Below, in pieces: positions 26,476 through 35,796 of a stretch of DNA of 64,000 nucleotides (the first letter of the stretch is position 1; the number at the start of each line of letters is the position of its first letter). Position numbers and translations under genes: made by a program. Below the pieces are notes generated by a model, which did no database searches, was not told the origin of the DNA, and was given only the letters and a program-made list of their open reading frames with translations. The DNA is taken from NCBI GenBank assembly GCA_945902115.1, contig CAMDLY010000001.1, forward strand, positions 1 to 64,000. The letters are read 5' to 3'. The DNA is from Lishizhenia tianjinensis (GTDB taxonomy: Bacteria; Bacteroidota; Bacteroidia; Flavobacteriales_D; Crocinitomicaceae).

Positions 26476-27255
26476 ATGTCTGATTTAACTTTAGGTAACA
26501 TACTTGATGGTTTTGCCCCAATTACCCTAGATGAAATGGACCGAGTGAAGTTGATGAACCGAATTGATACTAAGTTTGCCTTTCACAGCGATCGTCTTGC
26601 ATTCTATTTGAATGAAATTATAGAACATTACAAGTTATTAACGATCAATGGGACAACTACTCCTCACTATGAAAGTTTATATTTTGATGATCATCAATTT
26701 CGATTTTTCAGAGATCATCACAACGCTAAGGGTGAACGATTTAAGGTGCGAATTAGAAAATATGTGGAGTCTAATTTGTTTTTTTTAGAAATCAAACATA
26801 AGTATAAAGGAAGAACAGATAAAAAGAGAATTTTAACTGAAAGTTTTCATTCAGCTTTTGATTCAAATCAAAAAGAATTTATTCTCAAACAAATGAATGA
26901 AGACATTGAGTTACAGCCAAAGATGTGGAACTCATTTCAACGAATAACTTTAGTTAATAATACCCTGAACGAACGCTTGACCCTTGATTTTAATATTGAG
27001 TTTCATTTTGAAGGGAACGAAAAAAAATTCCCCCATTTAATTATTGCCGAATTAAAACAGGAAGAATTGAACCGAAATTCTCCTTTTTTCGTAATCATGA
27101 AAAACGCACACGTTAGACCATATAGGCTGAGTAAATACTGCTTAGGTTCGGTAGAACTTTATGGTGAAGAAAAACTTAAATTTAACCGATTCAAAAAAAA
27201 GTTGCTTTTTTTGAATAAAATTGAAAAAAATGAACAGCATGCCTTTATTTCTTGA
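26476..27255 (+). CDS. VTC-domain polyphosphate polymerase family protein
   Basis: 259 aa. The CYTH-like VTC tunnel domain of the eukaryotic vacuolar transporter chaperone makes polyphosphate from ATP. Fit: [10 protein letters not shown] at the N-terminus (first Arg/Lys strand), [28 protein letters not shown] with the basic tunnel residues, [15 protein letters not shown], and a late IAELKQEE acidic strand for metal. Bacterial members usually sit beside a DUF4956 membrane protein, as here (26-bp overlap). Biochemical proof for bacterial members is limited. First gene of the array. Confidence 0.88.
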   Translation: MSDLTLGNILDGFAPITLDEMDRVKLMNRIDTKFAFHSDRLAFYLNEIIEHYKLLTINGTTTPHYESLYFDDHQFRFFRDHHNAKGERFKVRIRKYVESNLFFLEIKHKYKGRTDKKRILTESFHSAFDSNQKEFILKQMNEDIELQPKMWNSFQRITLVNNTLNERLTLDFNIEFHFEGNEKKFPHLIIAELKQEELNRNSPFFVIMKNAHVRPYRLSKYCLGSVELYGEEKLKFNRFKKKLLFLNKIEKNEQHAFIS

Positions 27256-27880
27256 TAACCTAAGCATTACTTTCTTCGACAACGACGTATACATGTTGTT
27301 ATTTAGAATGGGTTTTAACTTATTATTTTTAACAATAATCATAAGGTATTTATACTATTCAAAAACAAAACGAAAGGACTATTTATTTACGTACTATTTA
27401 ATTGGGATGATTACATTCTTTCTGTGTTTTGGTCTCAAGAAACTAGATATCGATACGGGAATGGGACTTGGGCTTTTTGCTATTTTTGGGATAATTCGGT
27501 ACCGAACAGATGCCATTGAAATTAAAGAAATGACTTACCTATTTTTAGTGATAGGAATCAGTGTTGTGAACGCCTTAGGCATGAATAATATCAGTGTTAT
27601 AGAAATTATAACAATCAACGTATGCACGGTTATTCTCACTTTCATTCTGGAAAGACTATGGTTGATGAAACATGAAACGCGCAAAACTATCACTTACGAG
27701 CGAATCGACTTAATTGTGCCTGAGAAATATGAATTAATGAAAGCAGATTTGGAAAAGCGAACCGGTTTAAACATCAACCGTGTGGAGGTTGGAAAAATAG
27801 ATTTCTTGAACGACACCGCATTGATCCGTATTTATTATTACGCCGACGAACAAGAATTTTCGGATTATCACGTTAGTTAG
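27230..27880 (+). CDS. DUF4956 membrane protein
   Basis: 216 aa from ATG 27230; an in-frame TTG at 27221 is less likely. Four or so membrane helices in residues 20-130, including a glycine-rich GMGLGLFAIFGIIRYRTDAIEIKEMTY-type segment (conserved core GLFAIFGIIRYRTD) that defines DUF4956. The C-terminal ~70 residues are soluble and hold a ferredoxin-like region (INRVEVGKIDFLND). It pairs with the VTC protein and is a candidate membrane partner or exporter for the polymer; function is unproven. Confidence 0.85.
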   Translation: MNSMPLFLDNLSITFFDNDVYMLLFRMGFNLLFLTIIIRYLYYSKTKRKDYLFTYYLIGMITFFLCFGLKKLDIDTGMGLGLFAIFGIIRYRTDAIEIKEMTYLFLVIGISVVNALGMNNISVIEIITINVCTVILTFILERLWLMKHETRKTITYERIDLIVPEKYELMKADLEKRTGLNINRVEVGKIDFLNDTALIRIYYYADEQEFSDYHVS

Positions 27881-27882
27881 AT

Positions 27883-28917
27883 GTGAACCTACTGCTTATG
27901 CTTCGGAGATTTCTATTTCCATTCAGTGCCCTATGGTGGATAATAACCCAGGTTAGGAATTATTTATTTGATAAATCATTCATTCGTTCCTATAAAATCC
28001 CGGGAAACTCAATTCTAATCGGCAATTTGTCGCTTGGTGGAACGGGGAAAACACCGATGGCTATTTACCTAACCAATCTATTCAAAGAAACTCAATTAAT
28101 TAATTTATTGTCAAGAGGTTACGGAAGATCAACAAAAGGTTATATTAAAGTGAATTTGCAACATTCCGCTAGCGAAGTGGGAGATGAACCAATGTTGTAT
28201 GCGAGGAAATTCCAAAAAAATGTAACTGTAGCTGTAGCCGAGGATAGAGCTTTGGGGATACGCCACCTGAGACAAGAGGAACCTAACAGTTTAATCATTT
28301 TGGATGATGCTTTTCAACACAGACAAATTACTGCAGGTTTTTCGGTACTACTCACAAGCTATGACTCACTATTCGTAAACGACCTCATTTTCCCTTCAGG
28401 TAATTTGAGGGAATCGAGAAAAGGTGCCCGTCGAGCCAATGTAATTGTCGTAACCAAATGTCCGAAAAATCTTTCAGTAGAAAGAAAAAATCACATTCAG
28501 AATCGAATATCAGTATACAAAAAGCCTATATTTTTCGCAAGCATTTCTTATGCTGAAGTCGTTCCCTTTGGAAATGAGCTAACACTGTCTACCAATATCC
28601 TTCTAGTCACCGGAATTGCCAACCCTAATCCGTTGATTGAGTTTCTAACTGAAAAAAACAAAATCGAGCATATTTCTTTCAGTGACCATCATAATTTCTC
28701 CGCCAAAGAAATTCAAAAAATTCATGAAAAATTTGATACCTTTGTTAACGAAAGTTGGAGCATATTAACCACGGAAAAAGACTTCATGCGCTTACTTCCT
28801 GTTATAGAAAAATGGGGGTTGTCGAGGTATCCTTGGTTTTATATTCCAATTAAGTTGAAAATAGAAAACGAAAACGCATTTAACCAACTTCTTAGAGACT
28901 ATGTTAGCACAAATTGA
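27883..28917 (+). CDS. lpxK: Tetraacyldisaccharide 4'-kinase
   Basis: 344 aa from GTG 27883, 2 nt after the previous stop; ATG 27898 (MLRRFLFPFS) is an equal or better candidate because LpxK proteins begin close to that point. Phosphorylates the 4' position of the lipid A precursor at the inner membrane. N-terminal membrane-associated helix, Walker A in IGNLSLGGTGKTPMAIYL, LSRGYGR, and DDAFQHRQ are LpxK landmarks. An HDH-like SDHHNFSAKEI region lies near 265. It shares the array with lpxH, another lipid A gene. Confidence 0.95.
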   Translation: MNLLLMLRRFLFPFSALWWIITQVRNYLFDKSFIRSYKIPGNSILIGNLSLGGTGKTPMAIYLTNLFKETQLINLLSRGYGRSTKGYIKVNLQHSASEVGDEPMLYARKFQKNVTVAVAEDRALGIRHLRQEEPNSLIILDDAFQHRQITAGFSVLLTSYDSLFVNDLIFPSGNLRESRKGARRANVIVVTKCPKNLSVERKNHIQNRISVYKKPIFFASISYAEVVPFGNELTLSTNILLVTGIANPNPLIEFLTEKNKIEHISFSDHHNFSAKEIQKIHEKFDTFVNESWSILTTEKDFMRLLPVIEKWGLSRYPWFYIPIKLKIENENAFNQLLRDYVSTN

Positions 28918-29713
28918 AGCATCTGTAAAATTTATACAATCGAGAACGAAAGTAACGCCATCCATAGGAATTATTCTAGGAACAGGGTTGGGGGGTCTGG
29001 TAAAAGAGATTAATATCATTGACCAAATTCCTTATGAAGAAATTCCGAATTTCCCGGTTTCGACTGTAGAAAGTCACTCTGGTAAATTAATATTCGGTGA
29101 GCTAGGAGGAAAACATGTAGTTGCCATGCAAGGAAGATTTCATTTTTATGAAGGATATTCTCTGCAGCAAGTTACATTTCCCGTTCGGGTGATGAAATTA
29201 CTCGGAATTCAACGACTGTTTGTAAGTAATGCATCCGGAGGAGTAAATCCAGCCTTTGAAGTTGGTGAAATCATGATACAAAATGATCATATTAATTTAT
29301 TTCCCGGGAATCCTTTAATCGGTAAAAATATCGATGAATTGGGTCCTAGATTTCCTGATATGAGTGAACCTTACGACCACGAAATGATTGCGCTAGCCAA
29401 GAAAATTGCATTAGAAAATAATATTCGTGTTTCTTTTGGGATATATGCTGGATTAACCGGACCTACCTTAGAAACACCCGCGGAATACGGATATGTTAGA
29501 GCGATTGGTGCAGATGCCGTCGGAATGTCAACCGTCCCTGAGGTAATTGTCGCGAGACATATGGAGATTCCTTGTTTCGCCATATCCATAATTACAGATT
29601 TAGGAGTGCCGGGGAAGATCCAAAAGGTAAGTGTGCAAGATGTAATTGAGGTAGCAAGTAGACAAGAGCCAAAAATGACTCTGATAATGAAAGAATTAAT
29701 TTCCCGAATTTAA
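28901..29713 (+). CDS. Purine nucleoside phosphorylase, class I trimeric type
   Basis: 270 aa. Splits inosine/guanosine with phosphate into base and ribose-1-phosphate for purine salvage. Motifs: IILGTGLGGLV (phosphate loop), MQGRFHFYEGY, SNASGGVNP, GLTGPTLETPAEY, and GADAVGMSTVPEVIVARH which binds the nucleoside. Overlaps lpxK by 17 bp and shares TAATG with gatB downstream. Confidence 0.96.
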   Translation: MLAQIEASVKFIQSRTKVTPSIGIILGTGLGGLVKEINIIDQIPYEEIPNFPVSTVESHSGKLIFGELGGKHVVAMQGRFHFYEGYSLQQVTFPVRVMKLLGIQRLFVSNASGGVNPAFEVGEIMIQNDHINLFPGNPLIGKNIDELGPRFPDMSEPYDHEMIALAKKIALENNIRVSFGIYAGLTGPTLETPAEYGYVRAIGADAVGMSTVPEVIVARHMEIPCFAISIITDLGVPGKIQKVSVQDVIEVASRQEPKMTLIMKELISRI

Positions 29714-31176
29714 TGGCAGTTGGTGATGTCATAAAGGCCAAATATGAGTCTGTAATAGGTTTAGAGGTTCATACCCAAATGTTGACTAAGTCGAAAGCAT
29801 ATTCGAATGATATCAACGAGTATGGAGCTTCACCCAATACCCAAATTAGTGTCGTAACTCTTGGTCACCCAGGCACACTTCCCGTCATGAATAAAAAGAC
29901 TATTGAATTCGCCGTGAGATTAGGAATAGCTTGTGGTTGTCAAATAGCCAAAGAACAATATTTTGCACGTAAGAACTATTTCTACCCTGATTTACCGAAA
30001 GGGTATCAAATCACCCAAGACAAAACACCTATTTGCTCAGGAGGTAGTATAATAATTAGGGATGAGCATGAGAATGAAAAAGCCATAGGTCTGACACGCA
30101 TTCACATGGAAGAGGATGCTGGCAAAAGTATTCACGACGTAGACGTTTACGATACTTTAGTTGACTTGAATAGAGCTGGGACTCCCCTACTTGAAATTGT
30201 ATCCGAACCCGATATGCGCTCTTCAACAGAGGCTTACAATTTTCTTACTGAAGTTAGGAAACTCGTACGGTATTTGGACATATGTGATGGTAATATGGAG
30301 GAAGGTTCATTGCGTTGTGATGCGAATATTTCAGTTCGTTTGAAGGGGGCATTAGAATTTGGAACCAAGGTAGAAGTAAAAAATATGAATTCGATACGCA
30401 ACGTTCAGCGCGCAATTGAATTTGAGATAAGTCGACAGATTGAAGCCATAGAGAACGGAGAGCAACTCAAGCAAGAAACCAGAGCATTCGATGCTTTGAA
30501 GGGAATTACCATTTCTATGCGGTCAAAAGAAGCAGCAAACGATTACCGCTACTTTCCGGAACCAGATTTACAACCTATTACTGTAGACGAACCTTTCATT
30601 CAATCCGTTGAGAGATCTATGCCGGCACTGCCTCGAGCATTGTTCGAAAAATACACAAAGGCTTTCGGTTTATCAACCTATGATGCCTACAATTTGACAG
30701 ATTCGAAAGGGATAGCCTTGTATTATGAGTCTTTGATTGAATTTACAAAAAACTATAAAACTGCAGCAAATTGGATGATGGGAGACGTAAAATCCTACCT
30801 AAATGAATATGGTGTTGATATAGAGGAATTCCCTATTTCTCCGATTCGTTTGGCAGGATTGATTTCTCTTATAGAGCAAGGAAAAGTTTCAACATCTATG
30901 GCCTCTCAGCGTATATTTCCTCAAATGATTTCCTCAAATGATGAAGCACTTGGAATCGCTGAAAAATTAAACCTCTTGCAAGATTCATCAGAAGACACGC
31001 TAAAATCGCTCATTTTAGAAGTTTTTGATTCGAATGTAAATGAAGTGGAACGATATAAAAATGGAGAAAAACAACTCACAGGTTTTTTTATGGGTCAACT
31101 CATGAAAATTTCGAAGGGAAAGGCTGATCCTAAAACCTCTAATATGTTATTAATTAAAATGCTAGAGAGTCTTTAA
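29713..31176 (+). CDS. gatB: Asp-tRNA(Asn)/Glu-tRNA(Gln) amidotransferase subunit B
   Basis: 487 aa, full length. With GatA and GatC it converts Glu-tRNA(Gln) and/or Asp-tRNA(Asn) to the amidated form; GatB holds the tRNA and the kinase step. Landmarks: SVIGLEVHTQMLTKSKAY near 14, HMEEDAGKSIHD, NRAGTPLLEIVSEPD, NDYRYFPEPDL, and the C-terminal YqeY-like tail near 410-487. gatA and gatC are not in the window. Both junctions are TAATG stop/start overlaps. Confidence 0.97.
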   Translation: MAVGDVIKAKYESVIGLEVHTQMLTKSKAYSNDINEYGASPNTQISVVTLGHPGTLPVMNKKTIEFAVRLGIACGCQIAKEQYFARKNYFYPDLPKGYQITQDKTPICSGGSIIIRDEHENEKAIGLTRIHMEEDAGKSIHDVDVYDTLVDLNRAGTPLLEIVSEPDMRSSTEAYNFLTEVRKLVRYLDICDGNMEEGSLRCDANISVRLKGALEFGTKVEVKNMNSIRNVQRAIEFEISRQIEAIENGEQLKQETRAFDALKGITISMRSKEAANDYRYFPEPDLQPITVDEPFIQSVERSMPALPRALFEKYTKAFGLSTYDAYNLTDSKGIALYYESLIEFTKNYKTAANWMMGDVKSYLNEYGVDIEEFPISPIRLAGLISLIEQGKVSTSMASQRIFPQMISSNDEALGIAEKLNLLQDSSEDTLKSLILEVFDSNVNEVERYKNGEKQLTGFFMGQLMKISKGKADPKTSNMLLIKMLESL

Positions 31177-32261
31177 TGAATAATCTAAAAAAATACTTAC
31201 CTCACACAATCATATTGATTGCTGCACTCGGTTCTGTTGGTTATTTTGTATGGCAAAATAGAAATTTGGCGGATGAAACTAACATTGAAGGTGTAAAGGA
31301 GAAACAAGCTAACGTCACCGTGAAGGGAACTGTAAAAGGTGCTGCTGGAATGGAAATTTCGTTAGATTTCCCTTCAGGGAATAGCCTGGAAAATATTGCT
31401 AAAACAAAAATTTCCTCCGACGGTCATTTCGAATTATCGGGAAATATCAAAGAATTAAATGTTTACCAATTAACAATCCCTGAATTAAAAAAAGCAATTC
31501 CCTTGTCCTTGCTCGCTGGAGACAACGTTGTTATCAATACAAATGCTCAAGAATTTTCGACCAAACCAAATGCTAGTGGCACCGAATGGTCAAAAACACT
31601 TAATGAATTTGCTCAATTCTCTGCACCGCAGAGTGGTCAAACAGAGGAAGAATCTTTTCAGAAATTAACCGCCTTTGTGAAAACACAAATGCTTTCGAAA
31701 CCAGAAAACCCGTTTAACGTTGTCCTATTGTATTACCTTATTCCTTCCGCAGATAATATAAAAGTATTAGAAGATGTGGTAGCAGCATACGAATTTAACT
31801 ATCCCAACACTCTCCCTGCGCTCCGCTTCAAAAAAACACTCAATCTCGTCCGGCCTCAATTCCCCTTAAAAACCATTGATGGCAAAGATTTTAATATTGC
31901 TAACTTAAAAGGAAAGATAGTCCTCGTAGATTTTTGGGCTTCGTGGTGTGGCCCTTGCAGAAGAGAAAATCCCAATTTAGTTGCTATGTATAAAAAATAC
32001 AAATCAAAGGGATTAGAGATTGTGTCGGTATCACTGGATGAAGATTTTAAGAAATGGGAAGAGGCAATTTCAACAGATGGTTTAATATGGCCAAATCACA
32101 TAAGTGATTTAGCTGGATGGAATTCTTATGTTATCTCTGAATTCGGCATCCCTTCCATTCCTTACACCATGGTTTTAGACAGAAATGGTCTCTTATTGGC
32201 TCAAAACTTGAGGGGAGAGCAATTAGAAGAAACAATAAAAAAAGCAGTGAATGAAAAATAA
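31176..32261 (+). CDS. TlpA-like thioredoxin with N-terminal DUF4369-type domain, copy 1
   Basis: 361 aa, with an N-terminal membrane helix or uncleaved signal (IILIAALGSVGYFVW). Residues ~45-140 look like the DUF4369 beta domain found before thioredoxins in Bacteroidota; ~225-361 is the thioredoxin fold with WASWCGPCRREN, cis-Pro region SIPYTMVLD. Probably a periplasmic, membrane-anchored thiol-disulfide reductase. It is tandem with a paralogue; the pair share a 21-nt stretch identical at DNA level around the active site. Confidence 0.88.
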   Translation: MNNLKKYLPHTIILIAALGSVGYFVWQNRNLADETNIEGVKEKQANVTVKGTVKGAAGMEISLDFPSGNSLENIAKTKISSDGHFELSGNIKELNVYQLTIPELKKAIPLSLLAGDNVVINTNAQEFSTKPNASGTEWSKTLNEFAQFSAPQSGQTEEESFQKLTAFVKTQMLSKPENPFNVVLLYYLIPSADNIKVLEDVVAAYEFNYPNTLPALRFKKTLNLVRPQFPLKTIDGKDFNIANLKGKIVLVDFWASWCGPCRRENPNLVAMYKKYKSKGLEIVSVSLDEDFKKWEEAISTDGLIWPNHISDLAGWNSYVISEFGIPSIPYTMVLDRNGLLLAQNLRGEQLEETIKKAVNEK

Positions 32262-33378
32262 GCTCGTTACGTTACTTTTTGTATTAACCTGGATTCCTCT
32301 GTTGGGTCAAAAGGGTACAGTCAAAATATCCGGTATGGTATTCAATTCGCAAGAAAAAGAATTTTTCCTAAAACCAGTAATTACCACTGGTAGCGAAGAA
32401 AATAAAATAATAACCATAACTCCTGATGCTAAAGGAAATTTTTCGGTCCTTTTAAATTATGATAAACCCGATTACTATCAGTTTCAAGTGGGTCAGCGCT
32501 CTATATTTCTTGTCGTCAAGGATACGACTTCACTGAAAATATATGCTGATGGAAAGCAAATGGAGAGATTTTGTAATATACTTGGTTCCGATGAGTCAAA
32601 AGCTATGTTTGATTTTCTAATCGAATCAGATAAATGGAAACTTAAAATTGACTCATCCACACGAGTGATTCAGGCAGACAAAAGCAAAGAAAAAGAAATC
32701 AATGAATACATGCAAAAGCAATATGCATCTTTCAAAAATGAGTTGCAAATATTTATCGGTGCTAACCAAAATTCTCCTTCGCTAATTGCAGCGCTTTCCG
32801 TCATGGACAAGCAAAATGAATTGGAGGCATACGAAAGGATCATTGTTCAATTACAGCAGGCCTTCGGACAAAGTGAGTTGGTGAAACAATATGTCAATGA
32901 TTTCTATACTTTCAAGAAAAAATCAGAGGAAGGAAAACCTTTAGCAGAAGGTAAAACCGCACCTGACTTTGAAGAATTACTGGCTAAACCAATCAAAGGA
33001 AAGAAAACAATGAAGTTATCCGACCTGAAAGGCAAGGTAGTTCTTATAGACTTTTGGGCATCCTGGTGCGGACCCTGCAGAAGAGAAAATCCCAATGTGG
33101 TAAAAACTTATGCAAAATACGAGAAAGATGGTTTTACCATTTTAAGTGTATCTCTTGATAACGACAAAACCAAATGGATGGATGCCATAGAAAAGGATGC
33201 ATTAGTTTGGCCCTTCCACGTCAGTGATCTTGGAGGATGGAACAGCAAAGTAGCGAGAATGTATGAAGTGTCGAGCGTGCCATTTACCTTGCTCTTGGAT
33301 AGAGAGGGGAAAATTATTAAGGCGAATTTAAGAGGTCCAGCCTTGGAAGCAGAACTAGCCAAAATATTTGGTCATTGA
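32251..33378 (+). CDS. TlpA-like thioredoxin with N-terminal DUF4369-type domain, copy 2
   Basis: 375 aa with a signal peptide (cleavage near LLGQ, about 20). Same architecture as the preceding gene: beta domain, linker helix rich in Lys/Glu, then a thioredoxin with WASWCGPCRREN and cis-Pro in SVPFTLLLD. Overlaps copy 1 by 11 bp. The two differ in membrane attachment (copy 1 anchored, copy 2 apparently released), which would fit a division of labour in the envelope; that is inference. Confidence 0.88.
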   Translation: MKNKLVTLLFVLTWIPLLGQKGTVKISGMVFNSQEKEFFLKPVITTGSEENKIITITPDAKGNFSVLLNYDKPDYYQFQVGQRSIFLVVKDTTSLKIYADGKQMERFCNILGSDESKAMFDFLIESDKWKLKIDSSTRVIQADKSKEKEINEYMQKQYASFKNELQIFIGANQNSPSLIAALSVMDKQNELEAYERIIVQLQQAFGQSELVKQYVNDFYTFKKKSEEGKPLAEGKTAPDFEELLAKPIKGKKTMKLSDLKGKVVLIDFWASWCGPCRRENPNVVKTYAKYEKDGFTILSVSLDNDKTKWMDAIEKDALVWPFHVSDLGGWNSKVARMYEVSSVPFTLLLDREGKIIKANLRGPALEAELAKIFGH

Positions 33379-33384
33379 CTTCCG

Positions 33385-34176
33385 TTGGAAAAATCAGGTA
33401 ACCATATCGCATATTTCGCCTCCGACTTTCATCTTGGAGCACCAAATGAGGACAACAGTCAGGAAAGAGAGAGAAAAATAGTAGCTTGGCTAAATTATAT
33501 CTCACAAGATGCTACTCATCTTTATTTGGTGGGAGATGTTTTTGATTTTTGGTTTGAGTACCGAAATGTTATTCCAAAAGGATTTGTGCGAATACAAGCG
33601 AAACTTGCAGAGTTGGTAGAAAAAGGTATTGACGTGCATCTCTTTCACGGTAATCACGACATGTGGATGTTCGATTACTTAGAAAAAGAACTTGGCATAA
33701 AAATTCATGCCGATGAACTTCGCGTGAAACTAGACGATGAATCTATATATATTGCCCATGGAGATGGCCTCGGCCCCGGAGATAGAGGTTATAAGTTCAT
33801 TAAAAAAATATTTAGAAATAGTATTTGTCAATGGCTATTTGCGAGACTGCATCCTAACTTTGGTATAGGTATAGCACAGTACTTTTCTCGTTCGAGCCGA
33901 AAAAAAACTGGACATCTTGATGAAGTCTATAAAGGCTTGGAACATGAGTGGATATATGAATTCATTAAAAAAAATAATTCGCAACTCAAGGCGAATACAT
34001 ACATCTTAGGTCACCGCCATCTCCCTCTTCATATTATAGAGGAGGAATTTCAATATATCAATCTTGGGGAGTGGTTACATTCTTGTTCTTACGCTAAATA
34101 CGCACAAAATAAGTGGGAATTATTACAGTGGTGTGACGGTAAAGCTACTCCATTAACCTCATCGCATCTCTTATGA
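33385..34176 (+). CDS. lpxH: UDP-2,3-diacylglucosamine pyrophosphatase, LpxH type
   Basis: 263 aa calcineurin-like phosphoesterase of lipid A synthesis, releasing UMP to give lipid X. Metal motifs are ASDFHLGAPN, LVGDVFDFWFEY, HGNHDMWM, IAHGDGLGPGDRG and ILGHRHLP. The start is TTG at 33385: an in-frame TGA lies at 33376-33378, and the conserved SDFHLG core begins only ten residues in, so no ATG or GTG is available. Six bp after the thioredoxin, 4-bp ATGA overlap with tsaE. Confidence 0.93.
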   Translation: MEKSGNHIAYFASDFHLGAPNEDNSQERERKIVAWLNYISQDATHLYLVGDVFDFWFEYRNVIPKGFVRIQAKLAELVEKGIDVHLFHGNHDMWMFDYLEKELGIKIHADELRVKLDDESIYIAHGDGLGPGDRGYKFIKKIFRNSICQWLFARLHPNFGIGIAQYFSRSSRKKTGHLDEVYKGLEHEWIYEFIKKNNSQLKANTYILGHRHLPLHIIEEEFQYINLGEWLHSCSYAKYAQNKWELLQWCDGKATPLTSSHLL

Positions 34177-34595
34177 TTATCGAAATAGAAAAGGAAGATG
34201 AAATTCAAGAAGCTGCGAAGAAAATAATTACAACTTATGGGCAACGGTTCTACGCTTTCTCTGGTGAAATGGGCATCGGCAAGACAACTCTTATTCGACA
34301 TATGCTAGACTCATTAGGTGTAAAGGAATTTGAAGGTTCCCCAACATTTGCTATCGTTCAAAGTTATGGCTCTACTACACCCATTTATCATTTAGATTGC
34401 TTTCGAATTGAAAATCAGGCTGAGGCATTTGAAATCGGTATCGAAGAATTATTTTCAGAATCAGCCTATTTTTTTGTTGAATGGCCCGAAAAAATTATTT
34501 CTTTTCTTCCGAATGACGTAATTTGGGTGTATATTCGTAAGGCAGATCTCACTGAAAAAAGAATCATTCACATAGCGCATGATAACCAATCCTGA
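34173..34595 (+). CDS. tsaE: tRNA threonylcarbamoyladenosine ATPase TsaE
   Basis: 140 aa, typical length. ATPase of the TsaBDE complex that installs t6A37 on ANN-decoding tRNAs. Walker A GEMGIGKT at 31-38, the SPTFAIV switch region, HLDCFRIE near 84 and the later FFVEWPEKI are all conserved. The partners TsaB and TsaD are elsewhere. Start is the ATGA overlap with lpxH; the end overlaps ald by 17 bp. Confidence 0.95.
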   Translation: MIIEIEKEDEIQEAAKKIITTYGQRFYAFSGEMGIGKTTLIRHMLDSLGVKEFEGSPTFAIVQSYGSTTPIYHLDCFRIENQAEAFEIGIEELFSESAYFFVEWPEKIISFLPNDVIWVYIRKADLTEKRIIHIAHDNQS

Positions 34596-35796
34596 AATAT
34601 TACAATCATTACTTCAAGGTAGCCTCAGTACGAAGGAGGAAATGCTAGAAGTCAAAAAGAAAAAAGGGGAGTTATTTATTGGCATACCCAAAGAAATTTC
34701 GTTTCAAGAAAGACGGGTAGCTCTCGTTCCAGAAGCAGTTTCATTGCTTGTATCCAATGGACATCGAGTGAGGATTGAACGCGAGGCTGGTTTGGGTGCG
34801 AATTTCAGTGATCACGACTACAGCGAGGCCGGTGCTGAAATATGCCATGATCCCAAACAGATTTATGAATGTGATATCATCCTGAAAGTTGCTCCCCCAA
34901 TTGAAGAGGAAATTGATATGATGGTAGGTAATCAAACCTTCATTTCAGCTTTACAACTCGTAACACAACCCAAACAAATACTTCAAAAACTCATTGCAAA
35001 GAAGATAACTGCCATAGCTTGGGACTACGTCCGAGATGAAGAAGGAGTATTTTCAACCGTAAGAACAATGGGAGAAATTGCAGGCACGACCTCTATTTTA
35101 ATTGCTGGCGAGTTACTGAGTAGTTTTTCTTCAGGAAAAGGGATGATGTTAGGAGGTATCGCTGGTGTTCAACCGACTGAGGTTGTAATAATTGGAGCCG
35201 GAACCGTAGGAGAGTTCGCGACGCGATCTGCTCTTGGTTTGGGAGCATCGGTAAAGGTATTCGACAATTCATTGTCTCGTTTGAGACGCCTACAAAATGA
35301 TCTTGGATCAAGAGTTTACACATCGATTATTCAACCAAAAGTTTTAGCAAAAGCCATTCGAAGAGCAGATGTAGTAATTGGTGCGTTGAGGGGGACTATT
35401 GGTCAATCACCATGTGTGGTAGATGAACGAATGATAGAATCCATGAAACAGGGTTCTGTTGTGGTCGATGTTAGTATAGACCAAGGTGGATGCTTTGAAA
35501 CATCTAAGGTGACGAATCACAATGAACCTACATTTGTAAAACATGGTGTGGTTCACTATTGCGTTCCAAATATTGCATCGCGCGTATCGAGAACAGCTTC
35601 ATTTGCCCTTTCAAATATTTTTTCACCGCTTATTCTGGAGATGGGAGATAAAGGTGGAATACCTGAATTAATTAGATCTCAAAAAGGATTTAGAAATGGG
35701 GTATATATCTTCAGAGGTATACTCACAAACGAAGTGCTTGGTAAAGCATTTGGAATAAAGTCAAAAAATATTGATCTGATCTTGCCTGGGATATAA
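34579..35796 (+). CDS. ald: Alanine dehydrogenase
   Basis: 405 aa, a little longer than the ~370-aa B. subtilis enzyme, with an N-terminal extension of ~35 residues before GIPKEISFQERRVALVPEA. NAD-dependent reductive amination of pyruvate/oxidative deamination of L-alanine. Further motifs: ITAIAWDYVRDEEG, GGIAGVQPTEVVIIGAGTVG (Rossmann), VVVDVSIDQGGCFETS, and VPNIASRVSRTAS. The Bacteroidota group of this family is close to NAD(P) transhydrogenase alpha, but the length and DQGGCFETS motif favour Ald. Confidence 0.88.
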   Translation: MITNPEILQSLLQGSLSTKEEMLEVKKKKGELFIGIPKEISFQERRVALVPEAVSLLVSNGHRVRIEREAGLGANFSDHDYSEAGAEICHDPKQIYECDIILKVAPPIEEEIDMMVGNQTFISALQLVTQPKQILQKLIAKKITAIAWDYVRDEEGVFSTVRTMGEIAGTTSILIAGELLSSFSSGKGMMLGGIAGVQPTEVVIIGAGTVGEFATRSALGLGASVKVFDNSLSRLRRLQNDLGSRVYTSIIQPKVLAKAIRRADVVIGALRGTIGQSPCVVDERMIESMKQGSVVVDVSIDQGGCFETSKVTNHNEPTFVKHGVVHYCVPNIASRVSRTASFALSNIFSPLILEMGDKGGIPELIRSQKGFRNGVYIFRGILTNEVLGKAFGIKSKNIDLILPGI

